The position numbers and the translations under genes were made by a program. From positions 601,982,818-602,046,817 of the forward strand of contig OY728158.1 of NCBI GenBank assembly GCA_963277665.1: DNA of 64,000 nt, given 5' to 3'. The notes under the pieces are model-generated. The model saw only the letters and a list, made by a program, of their open reading frames with translations, had not been told where the DNA came from and ran no database searches. The stretch's first letter is position 1, and the number at the start of each line of letters is the position of its first letter. Shown one piece after another: positions 31,117 to 42,017 of this stretch. Source of the stretch: Viscum album. Taxonomy: Eukaryota > Streptophyta > Magnoliopsida > Santalales > Viscaceae.

Positions 31117-34100
31117 TATAACACCCTGACCCCAGAAGCCCAGATTCGGTGCATTATTACATATCATTGGAATTATCACAAAAGATCAAGTCTCAAAATA
31201 CCGATTAGTTGAGTAGCCTTTGAAGTACTAGATACATTCATAAGGTTTACATTACATCATAAAATGGAAAACTACAACAACATTGTTTCCATAGAAAACA
31301 CTAAGATCCCATAGACTATCCCTACAGGTCATTCAGAATATAATTTTTCGCATCCTGGGAAAAATAAAACATAGAAAGGGGTGAGCTCAAATGCTCAGTA
31401 AAGATAACAATAAAGCGTAAACTTTCATAAATAAGCATAAACATTTAAGGCAATGTATAAGACTAAAACAAAAGCCTTTTAAACTTGAACTTCAGCATAA
31501 TATGGAAAATATAAAATAAAATAATTTTATTTATTTACTCACATGGATATTCTACTAGTCGAATAATCACATGCAATATCAATAGCCACATTCATAATGA
31601 TGGAATGCATAATGCCATACTTCATAACCGCATAGTCAAGGCCTTGTGCCAAGACTACAAATAAGATTTTTTCAAAGCCTTGTTCCAAGACACTAGTTTG
31701 TCTCATGATACCTACCAATGGATCGAGGATCTATAGAGGGCTCCACCCATCACTTACTAAGTCCAATGCATTCCTCATATGAAATTTTTGAAACATAACA
31801 TAAACATTCGTATTAAAACTAGCATACGAAATGTCAATACTTTATCCACAAACCATGAATGGTATAAAAATAGCACATCCACAGTAAAAAATAACTCATT
31901 CAATACAATATGGAAGATTGTATTATAAAATATTAACCTCAATCAAGAATAATGAAGGATATTTACAAAGATGAAAATAATCATCTAAACTATTTGAGAG
32001 AAATATCCCCCTTTTTCTTGAAATCATTTAAAAGTCACACTATTTTTCAAGAAGCCGTTTAAAAATAGATTTTTGAATCAAAGTTTCCCATACCACTTTG
32101 AAAATTTTAAAAGGAATTTTAATTTTAAAACATTAATTTCCATATAAATAAATCCTTAAAACCATTTTTAAAACATGGAAAATAATGAGAAAGATTTAGA
32201 AGAATAAATTTTTAAAATATTTAAAATGATATTTTAGTTAGAGTTCCTAACCAAATGAGAGACACTTGAATACAAATAATTGAGGTAATAAAAACTTTAT
32301 AATATCTTGAGAATAAATAATTTTATGATATACTATGTCAAAGGATAGTATATACACCATATAAAAGTGAATTGGTACATAACAACAAAGAAGTCTCAAA
32401 GGATTGTATATTGAGATGAAATCCCTTATAAAGGAATTATCCTTAGGTAAAGGATAAATAAATGAAATAATTATGTGTGAAAAATATAAATACACTCAAT
32501 ATGATTGGATATTCAATGTATATCAATCAGAGGACATTTACACATATTCTTGTAAAAACAACACCAATGACTTGGATGTTTAACTCAAAGAATGGAAATT
32601 GAGTTAAGATCAAGTTTATATCAATGAATTGAGAAATTATCAATAGAGTGATTATGTGTATCAAACTTATATACACACAAAGGGGAGTATAAATTACTAC
32701 ATAAATAATAAATAGTGATTACACACATAATCTTGGAGTTAAATAATCAATGAAGTATGCGTAAAGCCCACTAAGTGGAAATTGAAATTTAAAATTCTCG
32801 TACCGATTTGGTAAATTATGAAACATACAACCCATGAAAGAGGGATAATACAATGAAGATGTAAATACCCATAAATTAAATTATATTACACCAATAATAC
32901 AATCATTTACAATACATACACCACACAAAAGGAAATATTGGCCAATATAGCATGAATCTCACGAGAATAAAAAGTGAGATGAAAAACCCTTACATAGTTG
33001 TAATCAATCGAGTCATATGACCAAAAGTTAATAACCACCAAATTAATAACAGAATACCATGAATATAAAGATAATAATGATAATATATATCAAATGTCAG
33101 TACGCAATACACCACATCTAATAAATAAGTGGCGAACAATGGAACACTCACAGAATTAAAAGTGAGATAAGAAACCCCTTACCTTGTACTTTTACTTGGT
33201 CTAGGGTATGTTAAACTCTTGTATAATGGTAAAATAATTGTTATTAAATTATAAAATAACCATATAAATTAATATGATATCATATATGATCTTCTAATAA
33301 TGATATTTTAGTATTATCGTTGTTTCGGGAGTTAACTGATTCATTCTCCTTTATATGCTTGGTTACGTAAGCCATGTTTGTTAGGGATGGGATGTATCTT
33401 ATTAATATTTAGAATTATATTAAGTCCTTAAACATTGTTTTTAATCATCAAATGAAAATTATTCTTGAATGGATACGATGGGGAATGAATCTCATCGCGT
33501 TCATAGAGACGGTAATCTGTACGTACGCACGAGTGACAATATCATTATTTTTATATTAAAATCATATATAATTGGATGGTATATAATATATACAAGATAA
33601 TTATCATGTTATATTTATTATTTACACCAATTATACATCATTATTATACCCATACAAATAATAATGTATCGAACAACAACTACACCACGACGTGGAGACG
33701 GTAAGTCGTACGTACGCATGTATGGTGACATGTCATTCAAAGGATGGAAAGAATAATGAATATGGTTGTAACATATTTATAATAAAATTAAATTATATAT
33801 AAGATACTGGATTTATTATTTTATAATGGAAAAAACAAATAAATATGAAGTGGATGAAGAAAAGGAATTGAAAGAGGTGATGAAATATTTACCTCTTTTT
33901 CAGGTTATTTCTTTTGATTTGATTAAAAAGGGATCCTTATGTTGGCTTTATGACTAATTTAAGGCCTCTAGGATTATGGTAGGAGAGTTTTGAGGATATT
34001 TTGGAAGGGTTTTTCTGATCCTAATGGTTTTGAAGGTGTCAATTAGAGATAAGGTGGAGTTCCCTTTTATAAGAGGGGTGAGGGGCACCTTAGGAAAAGA

Positions 34101-36148
34101 TTGAAAAATTATTTTATAATAAAATGTTTTTCAGTTTATAATGGATAAAAAATGAATTATTTAAAGGATAATGTGGGGAAGGGTCTAAAAACACTCAACC
34201 AATAGGTTTTAGACAGGTTTGGGTCACTATATTAACCTTATCATTTAGATTTAACTCTTAGTTAAATAGTTTGACATTTACCATGTCTCTTTATATTTTT
34301 ATATTATATGGTTAATAAAATTACTATATACTTCCAAGAAAACTCCAAGTGGTACATTAATGCTACACCTATCATTATATAAGTATTTTGGCCGAACCTT
34401 ATATTTTTAAGAATATAATATCAATTAATAATATAATATTTGTTTTAAAAACTCTTTTATGTCAATTTTGAAACTATTTGGTATTTTGTTTTTTCTAAAT
34501 TCATAACAGCATTATTACTTCAAAAAAAAATAATCTAACCAACCATAACATGTTTTATTAACCTAAAAAATTAGTGTAATTCATAAAAAGTCACAAATTA
34601 CATTTATTTGGATATTTATAATATCAATTATTTTAATATTTTATTAATTAGTTAATTACTGCATCATCATTGTGTCATAAATAAATTAAATTATTTAATA
34701 TCTAAAAATATAAATAAAATACCATTATGTAGGAAATATTTTTTATCTTTATAATTAATATTTATAGTCGAATTTATTTTATGTGTAACCCTATATTAAA
34801 AATGGTTTAGTTATTAAACTTTGAATTTAACACTTTTAACTCTTCTTTGAATTAAATAATAATAAATGTCTTAATCTAATCCAAGTGGACCTAAAGGATC
34901 ATATTTTAATCCTAAGTTTGTTTTTGGTCAAATTACACTTATCCAATAGAATCAGGACATGTGTTAGGGTAATAATAATATCATTTTTACACTTAATTTC
35001 CCTATTTAATTTTTATCATGGTAAATAAAAGTAAAAAGTTACAATTCACCAAAAATTATTTTCATCTTATTAAACCATGTTTTACATACTGGTATCAACC
35101 GTGTCTCTCGTATTTTTAAAATTCAACTCACAGAAGCGGTAAAATTAAGTTTTATGTAAATTTGCAAATGATCTTAGGTGGTGGGTAAAAGAGAGTAAAA
35201 AGTTCAATAAAATTTTATGCATCTAATTTTATTACAAAATGACTCCAATTAATTATATTGAACTTATATAGGTATTATATATCTATGTTGACTTAAAATA
35301 AATTTAAATAAAATAAATAATTATTTAAATAAAAAGTCGGTTTTAAACTATAACGCAGTGTTTTTCACTATTCATCAAAATTTGAATGTTTTTTAAAAAA
35401 TACCAAAAATTTACCCAAAGATAATTTTGATATTATGAATTCAAAAATTAATTCTATTTTACCAAACTCAAAACATAGAAGTTACATTAATTAATTTAAA
35501 ATTAATTCCTGTTGTCAAAACCGAAAAGCGGATTTTTTTAAAAGTAAAAACTATCAAAAGACTGACATGTGTTTATGTCAAATTTTAATGTGAAATTACT
35601 TATAATCACCTACATTGTATTAAATTATAATAATATAATCTAATTATACTTCCAAACCATTCAAATACATAATTTAACACTATAAATTATTTCGATTAAA
35701 AAAGTTGTTTTCAATTAAAATTTAGTATTTTTCAGTATTCATCAAAATATAAAAGTTATTAGAAAAGTACCAAAAATTTATCCAAAATAAATTTTTATGT
35801 CTTGATTCTAAAGAAGAATTTAATTTAATTAAATTGAATATATAAAAGTGTCGAATATTGGTTTTAAAAATGGTTTTCCATTAAAAGGTGGGAAAATTGC
35901 TTTTTTTTGAAAAATACTTCTTTTATCTGAAAAAAATGAATTTGTTCTTATATTATGTCTAAGAAACACATAATATAGATTCTAAAATTATATGGAGTAT
36001 ATAAAATTCAAAATTCAGTTAATACTATTCATAAATGCTTTTGAATGGCTAGTTTGGTAAGTCGTGGTGTTCTCGAACTCGGTATTGCGTGTAGTGCAAG
36101 CTATTGAATTAAAGAAAATAACTTACTATAAAATATTGGGGTGTTACA
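31117..36148 (-). repeat. LARD-1b 5' LTR
   Basis: A complete 5,032-bp LTR, running on minus from TGTAACACCCC (36148) to a degenerate TG...CA end (read tataacaccc on plus at 31117). It carries a TATA box (34065-34071, TATAAAA on minus) and two dyads of CGTACGTACG (33518-33527, one base changed, and 33707-33716). It also contains the pre-insertion site of CACTA-1 (31633-31635). Many scattered substitutions against the 3' LTR show an old insertion; open frames within it are not genes. Confidence 0.94.
34065..34071 (-). promoter_or_regulatory. TATA box of the LARD-1b 5' LTR
   Basis: TATAAAA on minus lies within ccctcttataaaaggga, about 2.08 kb into the LTR. The equivalent in LARD-1c is TATAAAAAGG at 43730, at a similar depth, and the surroundings are conserved, supporting a Pol II promoter for the element RNA. 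Confidence 0.6.
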
Positions 36149-37725
36149 AAAAATCTCATTCAAACCATAAGTCTGATTGACGAGCCATCTATGGCGTTGG
36201 AACCCTTGAGACGAGGCGGTCCTTTTGAGATGTCTTAGTGGGGTTTTTGTTAGACCATAAGGGGATGGTATCATTCTATTTATCTTTCCTATGAGGGATC
36301 ATTGCAGGATCTTGATACCATCATAGATGGTGATAGAAGAGATTGAGATGATGCCCTTGGGCTAGGTATAATACAGGATCCCATTCCTTTCATAGATAAT
36401 GGCCCATGTTCTAAATTGATTTCGATCAGAGTGGATCTTGCTCACCCAGTAGGCCTAAGTGACGAGTGTATCTAGGTGAACCAGTAGGATGAAATGACTA
36501 TGCAGGTCTCAGTGCCCTACTGGGTCTATGTGGATCGTGGACCACACCGAGACGCCCGGTCGGTCCTCACTTTTATTTGTGGTGCCTTAGATAGGTTTTT
36601 CAGCATGGGCGTGACCAAAATTTACACAAGCACCCATCCCCTATCTAGAATGATAATTCCAGTAGGGCCAGGATACCCCCTGGTGAGCCTTGGGTGAAAG
36701 AACCCCTATCTGTGTATTGAGATCTTTCATTCCTTTGTGAATTGACCTGATCAGTTTACTTCAGGTATTTCTCAATGTGTCCTCTTTTGGAAGGCCCCAA
36801 ATAAGAGAGACCTCTTTGTGGGGGTCTTTAATGACTTCATAGCTCAAGGAGCGAGTTCTCTCATAACGAGCGTGCCTTGAGAAGAGTCATGTGACCAACG
36901 ATTTAGTTGCGATATCAATAATTTTTGTCTCAGTGAGACCAGAAGTCTCATAGAAACTTCATGACATATTGAGATGATATTTTCTCTCAGAGACTTTTAG
37001 TAGCGTTGTTCTGCGTGGTTACTATCAGATAGCGTGAGGAGTGGGATATCACGGAACCGAGAATGCTACAAGTAGAACCATATGGCCGGTAGTGGATGAG
37101 ACGTTTCATAGTAGAATCCTTTCAAGTATACCTGGATGTTCTTGTTATATGTGTTTTTAACATATACCTGTGTTGAGCTGAATGTACCTTCTTGGTGGTG
37201 TTTCCTTGGTGGTTTATTACCATGTGTTTTAGGTTCCCCTACTGAGTATTATTTTACTCACCCCTACACAGGATTTTCCCATACATGCCATGTCTTGTTT
37301 AGTTTGATGACACTTTGGTGGAGTCTTAGTCATAGAAAGACCAGGATCGGATAGTGCCTTGTGAGATCAAACGAACAGAGGTATTTCCAGCTACTTCCTA
37401 GAACAGCTTCAATTCCCTTGTTTGTAGGTCAAACTTTACAATTGTCTTTTTAGTTCGCTTGTGTTTCTAGCTCGGTTTCACTTTACTAATTTACTTTCTA
37501 CCATACTCTGTTTTTGGGTTGTAGTGTTATGCATTCATTTTTCTTAACTTAGTGTTTTTACTCTCCATCCCATGTAGCTTGGGGTTGGGTTCATGTGTGC
37601 AGGATCTTAGGAAAATGCCTCCCATTTATGGTACATTCCTACTTAGTGCTAGTCGCTAGCCCTTGGCCTATCGAAGGTGGGCTTGGGTTTGTCATGGCAT
37701 GGGACCCAGGGGATGGGTTGTGACA
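36149..37725 (+). repeat. Gypsy-1 3' LTR, right part
   Basis: After the duplicated AAAAA (36149-36153) the sequence continues to GGGTTGTGACA, a typical Ty3/gypsy LTR end, followed by the TTCTC duplication. It has higher GC content than its surroundings. The other copy of this part was deleted, so the assignment rests on the two nested target duplications and the terminal motif. Confidence 0.85.
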
Positions 37726-37730
37726 TTCTC

Positions 37731-39009
37731 TATCATTAAAGACTTTATTTTTTTAATTTCATCATTTAGCTCAGACTTCTCTTCTTTATACTGTAGCTTA
37801 TAGAGTTTGGTATCACAAAAAACTTTTTTGGATTTCTTCATTTTGAATCTCCAAACATCTATTTCCTAAAGAGAGAATTCTAATTTGACATAAATTTCAA
37901 CTATTAATTTGAATTATCCTTCTTCATTTTCACCTTATTACCTTGTTTGGGAATTTATGACAACATCCACCATATCATTAACTTCATAATACTTATATTC
38001 TTCCAACTCTTCTGCCTCAGATTCTTCTGAACTATCATCTTCTTTTGAAAACATTCTCTTCTTTCTGAAGAAATTTTTCATAAAATTTTTATTTCCACTC
38101 ACATAGGATGATGACTTTTTCATGGGAACTTCAAATTCATCTTCTTCATCCTCTTAAAACTTCTTGGGGAACCTTTCAAAAATATGTCCAACCTTTCTAC
38201 ACTGAAAGCATGTAAGAGTTAGTTTCCATTTGAACTTTTCTTTTCCTCTTTGGTGATTTGAGGAAAGGAATGATATCACCTCATCCATATATTCATCTTT
38301 CTAACCATATTCAATGGTCAGATTCTTCATGGACTTGAATTATGCTTCTTTATAATTCCCTTTTTTCACAGACTCATTATCAACATTTGTCATTTCATAT
38401 GTAACAAGAGTATTGTGCAAGCTATCCAGTGTCAGCTCCTTCAGGTCTTTATCCTCCAAAATAGAAACTTTTGGATTAAAATGAGGTGGTATTTTTCTCA
38501 GGATGTTCTTAACAATATTTATGTATTTAATAATTTCTCTAAGACCACGCATGTATTCTACAACAATATTTACCTAGTCATAGAATGTATCAACAGACTC
38601 ATTAGGGTTAATTATAAATCCTAATATTTTTCCATAGAACCTGACGCTTTTCTTCTATGACTTTTGAGTTGCCCTCAAAAATATTCAATAGATTTTCCCA
38701 TATAGAATGTGATGAATTACATGAAATCACCTTCATGTATATTTCATTTGATATGGATTCCCCTAAATCATTGATTCTCTTAGCATCAGTATCCAATTCT
38801 CTTAGGTCACATTCTGATAAAGAACCACTATCAATATTAGCTGATATTCCATGAATAGTTGCTATAAAGACATATATTCTTAATGATTTGAAGTAATACT
38901 ACATCTGATTATTCCAAAATTGAAAATTATTTCCATCAAAGATCAGAATCCCTTTGTGATTGACCACCTTCGTTTCTTCTAATGAGAGATATTCATGGAC
39001 TTTTAACAT
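37731..39009 (-). pseudogene. Copia-1 gag, N-terminal and central part
   Basis: ATG at 39009 follows the primer site by a few bases. The frame gives MLKVHEYLSLEETKVV, then ILIFDGNNFQFWNNQM, the usual start of copia gags that place a Trp after FDG.NF. Further on: RINDLGESISNEIYMKVISC, HSIWENLLNIFEGNSKVIEE and KRQVLWKN, the UBN2 capsid block; then EIIKYINIVKNILRKIPPHF and LKELTLDSLHNTLVTYEM, and an acidic tail DDSSEESEAEELEEYKYYEV. Stops and frame changes break it. The coding trend continues at 3050 after removal of Gypsy-1. Gag forms the particle shell. Confidence 0.9.
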
Positions 39010-39011
39010 TT

Positions 39012-39025
39012 CCCTCTAATACCAA
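39012..39025 (-). other. Copia-1 primer binding site
   Basis: On minus TTGGTATTAGAGGG lies immediately after the LTR end ...GGGACTAACA. It corresponds to the initiator methionine tRNA primer site with one base changed. Confidence 0.85.
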
Positions 39026-39026
39026 T

Positions 39027-40306
39027 TGTTAGTCCCACTAGGTTAAATACCCAAATAGGGGGTGAATGAGGGTATGATAGATTAAAACTACTGCCCCTTT
39101 GGATCTTGTTTCATCATTAAACAAAATACACTTATCTCTTTCTCTCGTAACAATGTATGAACATAAATTAAATCATGAAAAAGACACATCAATTTTACTT
39201 GGTTCACCCTCATTGGGATACATCTAAGAAGCATAAAACGATGATGTTCTAAAGTTCCAAATCCACTAAAGCTCACTACCAATTATAAGGTTCAAGATGG
39301 ATCACTTTTGTGCCCAGTATTACTTCCTTTATAATGTTTAAGGTCAGATTATTTTTTCCCCAAGGGTTACTCCCTGTGTCTCTTTATCTAGAACACTACC
39401 GGTGGAAAGGATCATTGTATTCCTCTTCCTTTTCTCACTTCAATTTGAAGGTATCCACTCAAATTTTATAGACTTGTATGTCTCTTTATTTGCATGAATG
39501 AATGAATCCTCAACTATAGTTAAATACTATGTTGAAGTTCCACTTTAATCCACTAATGAATACAATTTTACCAAATATGTATTGGAAAACTTCAAACTTT
39601 TACACAACCTTAAGGTGACTTGTGTGAAACCTTAATGTCTTGCACACAAAATTTTCCTTTATCGTAGAAAATAAAATTTCATGCAACTTTCTACTTGCAT
39701 GTAACTATCTACTTGTGCGCCACTCACTTATGAGGTGCAACTCCCATCTGATGTGCAACTCCCTTCTTACATGCAACTCAAAGCTTGCACAACTCAGAGC
39801 TCTGATTATCTCTAAGTGTTGAGCTACCTAAAATAAGGGGGTTATCCACCTATTTATAGGCATTCTTTCGATCCTGTGTGCAACTCATTAAACTTTCCCC
39901 AAGTGTACAAATCTTCATTCATGCAAACTTTCCTTTCATGAAAAACCATAACTTTTACGAGCTTCTTTCCTTTTCCATATTTTGATGTAATGGCCTTGAA
40001 AAATGTATTGCACACAACTTTCCAAATCTCCTAAACACTTGTGCACAACTTCCTTTATCAAAATGTCTCCATTATCTAATATTTGGACCCAAAATTTTAA
40101 AAAACACTAGGAAACAGCATCACCTTGTATATGATATTTTTGTACCGCCTCCAGAGCATCCATTCCTTTTTCATGGTTATTTGTCAACATAGTTTGTCAA
40201 AAATATCTCTAGAACTACACAACTAACCATGGATACCCACTTTTTCAACAAACACAATCAACCCAAAAATGCATCAATGTTACCATAAGGTATTTTTTTC
40301 CCAACA
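39027..40306 (-). repeat. Copia-1 5' LTR
   Basis: On minus it starts TGTTGGGAAAAAAA near 40306 (three bases of uncertainty, because tgttgttggg repeats) and ends CTATTTGGGTATTTAACCTAGTGGGACTAACA, preceded by ttcacccccta; that wording before the primer site is typical of SIRE-like copia LTRs. The partner LTR is outside. About 1.28 kb. Confidence 0.87.
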
Positions 40307-40308
40307 AC

Positions 40309-40628
40309 ATATACCTTAACCAAATCCCAAACTCACCAAAGAATAGAAGGATAGAGTTTTCTAAGAGCTACAGTGCCAGAGACCATAGAGAAAAGAAGGA
40401 TCAATTTCCATCATGCAATAAATGTGGAAGGAGACACCCGGGAAAGTGTCTCAATAAAACATAGAAATGCTTTATGCATGATAAAGGAGGAGATAAAGAA
40501 AAAAATGCTATGTAAAAATGAAGAGTACAATGGAAGGAAATAAAACTGATCTTAAGAATCCATTTTTAGTTTATTACCTTAAATGTGGGGAACTTGGTCA
40601 TTACCCAAGTCAATGCCCTATTTTATAA
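40309..40628 (+). pseudogene. LARD-1c gag, C-terminal part
   Basis: Directly after the Copia-1 LTR the frame reads IYLNQIPNSPKNRRIEFSKS, matching NIYINQLPDSKNKRN of LARD-1b, then FPSCNKCGRRHPGKCLNK, an intact first knuckle (Cys codons from 40414 to 40449), a stop, and a decayed second knuckle. In another frame the third knuckle is YLKCGELGHYPSQCPIL with a stop at 40626-40628, the same terminator as LARD-1b. Copia-1 was therefore inserted within this gag. The protein is dead through one frameshift and stops. Confidence 0.85.
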
Positions 40629-42001
40629 GATAAACTCTAGACCAAGGAAGGACCTACGTGGAAATAAATATATGATATATTTATATATTGGGTTTGTATT
40701 GAAAACCTTATTTAAAAGGATAATTAGTTATTAACATTATTTCAATAATTTCCATCGTAATTATTTTGGAAGTTATATTAATATAGTTTTATATAAAGGA
40801 CAACCCACAGGCTGGGTGAGAAATCTTTGCGTATGAAATGGACATGGGGTTTGAACCCCACAACCAAAGGGCAATAAGGGTACAGTGTCTACCACTATCC
40901 AACGTGAAGTCTTGGTTAGCATGACATTCTTTTAGTTAGTTAAAATATATAATGGATAAAAGTTTTTTTGATTTATTGACATTTGTTTTATAAAATAGAT
41001 AACATTGGGATTGGAAAATTATTTGGTAGTAATTAATGTTATTTTGGAAGAAGTTTTCTATTTTGGGAGTCCTATAAGATTAAGGTAAACAAAATGAATT
41101 ATATTTTGGAGTCAAATATGATTTTATTGTGGACTTATGGTGATTCATGTTATTTATGGAAATGATTAGAAAACCTTTGAGATAATGAGATTTTTGAAAT
41201 TAAATTTTTGGTATAAGACATTAAGAGTGATTTGTGTTATTTGGAATACTATACGTTCAAATCCTTTTGATTTTTGTGTTTCAATCTTAACCTATAATAT
41301 TTTTGAGGAAGGATAATTATTTTTTTAATGATCTATGTTGAACTTTGGGGTTTTACTGTTGAATTTTGGAGATTTTTTTTTCGGTAATTATCTTATCTTA
41401 TCCTAACCATTTTGGTTTTGGCTAATTTATAAAGACAGGAAAAATATATGGTTATACTTTTGTGTATTTTGTGATCCATAGAAGTTGACTTGAAATATTC
41501 AGATATGAAAAATTCATCTTAAATACTCATCATTTGGAGAAAAATATGAGTTTGTGGTGGAAATTGATTACAGGATGAAACTATACTTGTAAAGTAAGTA
41601 TGTTTCCTTATGTTATTAGTCTATGAAGTAAATTAATTCTTCAACTATATGGAAAATATCTTGAGACCAAAAATGGTATCCTAGTACCTTATTTTCTAAT
41701 GAATTAAATGGTCCCTTAAATCATCACAGATTTATAGCTTAGTGATTGTTAACTTTCTCCTGACCATGTTCACTATCACTCTCCATCATAACTTGATGAT
41801 TATATTTCTTTTTCGTGTCCATTTTTTCCTACCTGGAACCCTAGTATGTGTTATCTCTAGTGACCTTCGTACCTCACTTTCTTTATTTTAAAGTGGAGGT
41901 CTCATTAACCTGATTTTTTATGTGGGTTTCCCCAAAAAAGAATTTTGAAGTGTCAATCTTTGATTTATGAAGTTTAATTTCAAATTTTGAGGATGAAATT
42001 T
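40629..42001 (+). other. LARD-1c non-coding internal region with SINE-like segment
   Basis: No pol-like frame. The tRNA-like segment lies on minus at about 40800-40920: B box GGTTCAAACCC (read on minus at about 40848-40858) and A box TGGATAGTGG. The segment before the polypurine tract is homologous to 28558-28740 of LARD-1b. Confidence 0.72.
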
Positions 42002-42004
42002 TTG

Positions 42005-42017
42005 AAGGAGGGGAGAA
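42005..42017 (+). other. LARD-1c polypurine tract
   Basis: aaggaggggagaa immediately precedes TGTAACACCCC, the 3' LTR start. Confidence 0.85.

Larger units (their letters stand above)
6626..36148 (-). mobile_element. LARD-1b: gag-only long-LTR retrotransposon, minus strand
   Basis: It is flanked by the 5-bp duplication AAAAA (6621-6625 and 36149-36153). On minus, the 5' LTR is 36148 down to 31117, the primer site 31114-31100, the gag 30629 down to 30159, then non-coding DNA, a polypurine tract at 28557-28539, and the 3' LTR 28538 down to 6626 with CACTA-1 inserted. Without CACTA-1 the LTRs are each about 5.0 kb and the internal region about 2.6 kb. No protease, reverse transcriptase or integrase is present, so it fits the LARD class (large retrotransposon derivative), which needs enzymes from an autonomous partner. 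The zinc knuckles and methionyl primer site suggest a Ty3/gypsy origin. Confidence 0.92.
3056..37725 (+). mobile_element. Gypsy-1: Ty3/gypsy retrotransposon, internally deleted, hosting LARD-1b
   Basis: The target duplication TTCTC flanks it at 3051-3055 and 37726-37730. The left end TATAACAACTCAG (3056) and the 3' LTR start CGTAACGACTCGG (4670) are decayed copies of the TGTAACGACTCGG start common in Ty3/gypsy LTRs; the right end is GTTGTGACA. Between the LTRs only integrase remains (3873-4656). Primer site, gag, protease, reverse transcriptase and RNase H are gone. The 3' LTR is split: 4670-6625 and, after LARD-1b and its duplicated AAAAA, 36154-37725, together about 3.5 kb. The 5' LTR survives only as its first 0.8 kb. 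Confidence 0.9.
1354..40306 (-). mobile_element. Copia-1: Ty1/copia retrotransposon, minus strand, split by nested insertions
   Basis: The element reads on minus from its 5' LTR (40306 down to 39027) through a primer site, gag, gag coiled coil, protease and integrase, where LARD-1a interrupts it. Gypsy-1 and everything inside it (3056-37725) sit within the gag. The gag coiled-coil reading continues across the insertion, and the TTCTC target duplication flanks it (3051-3055 and 37726-37730). Domain order gag-protease-integrase is the Ty1/copia order. Many in-frame stops show it is dead. Reverse transcriptase and RNase H would lie left of the window. The element sits inside the gag of LARD-1c: at 40309 the codons of that gag resume in frame. 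Confidence 0.88.

Noticed and set aside
37136..37354. 72-codon Trp/Leu-rich plus frame
   Set aside because: Inside the Gypsy-1 3' LTR; no recognised motif.
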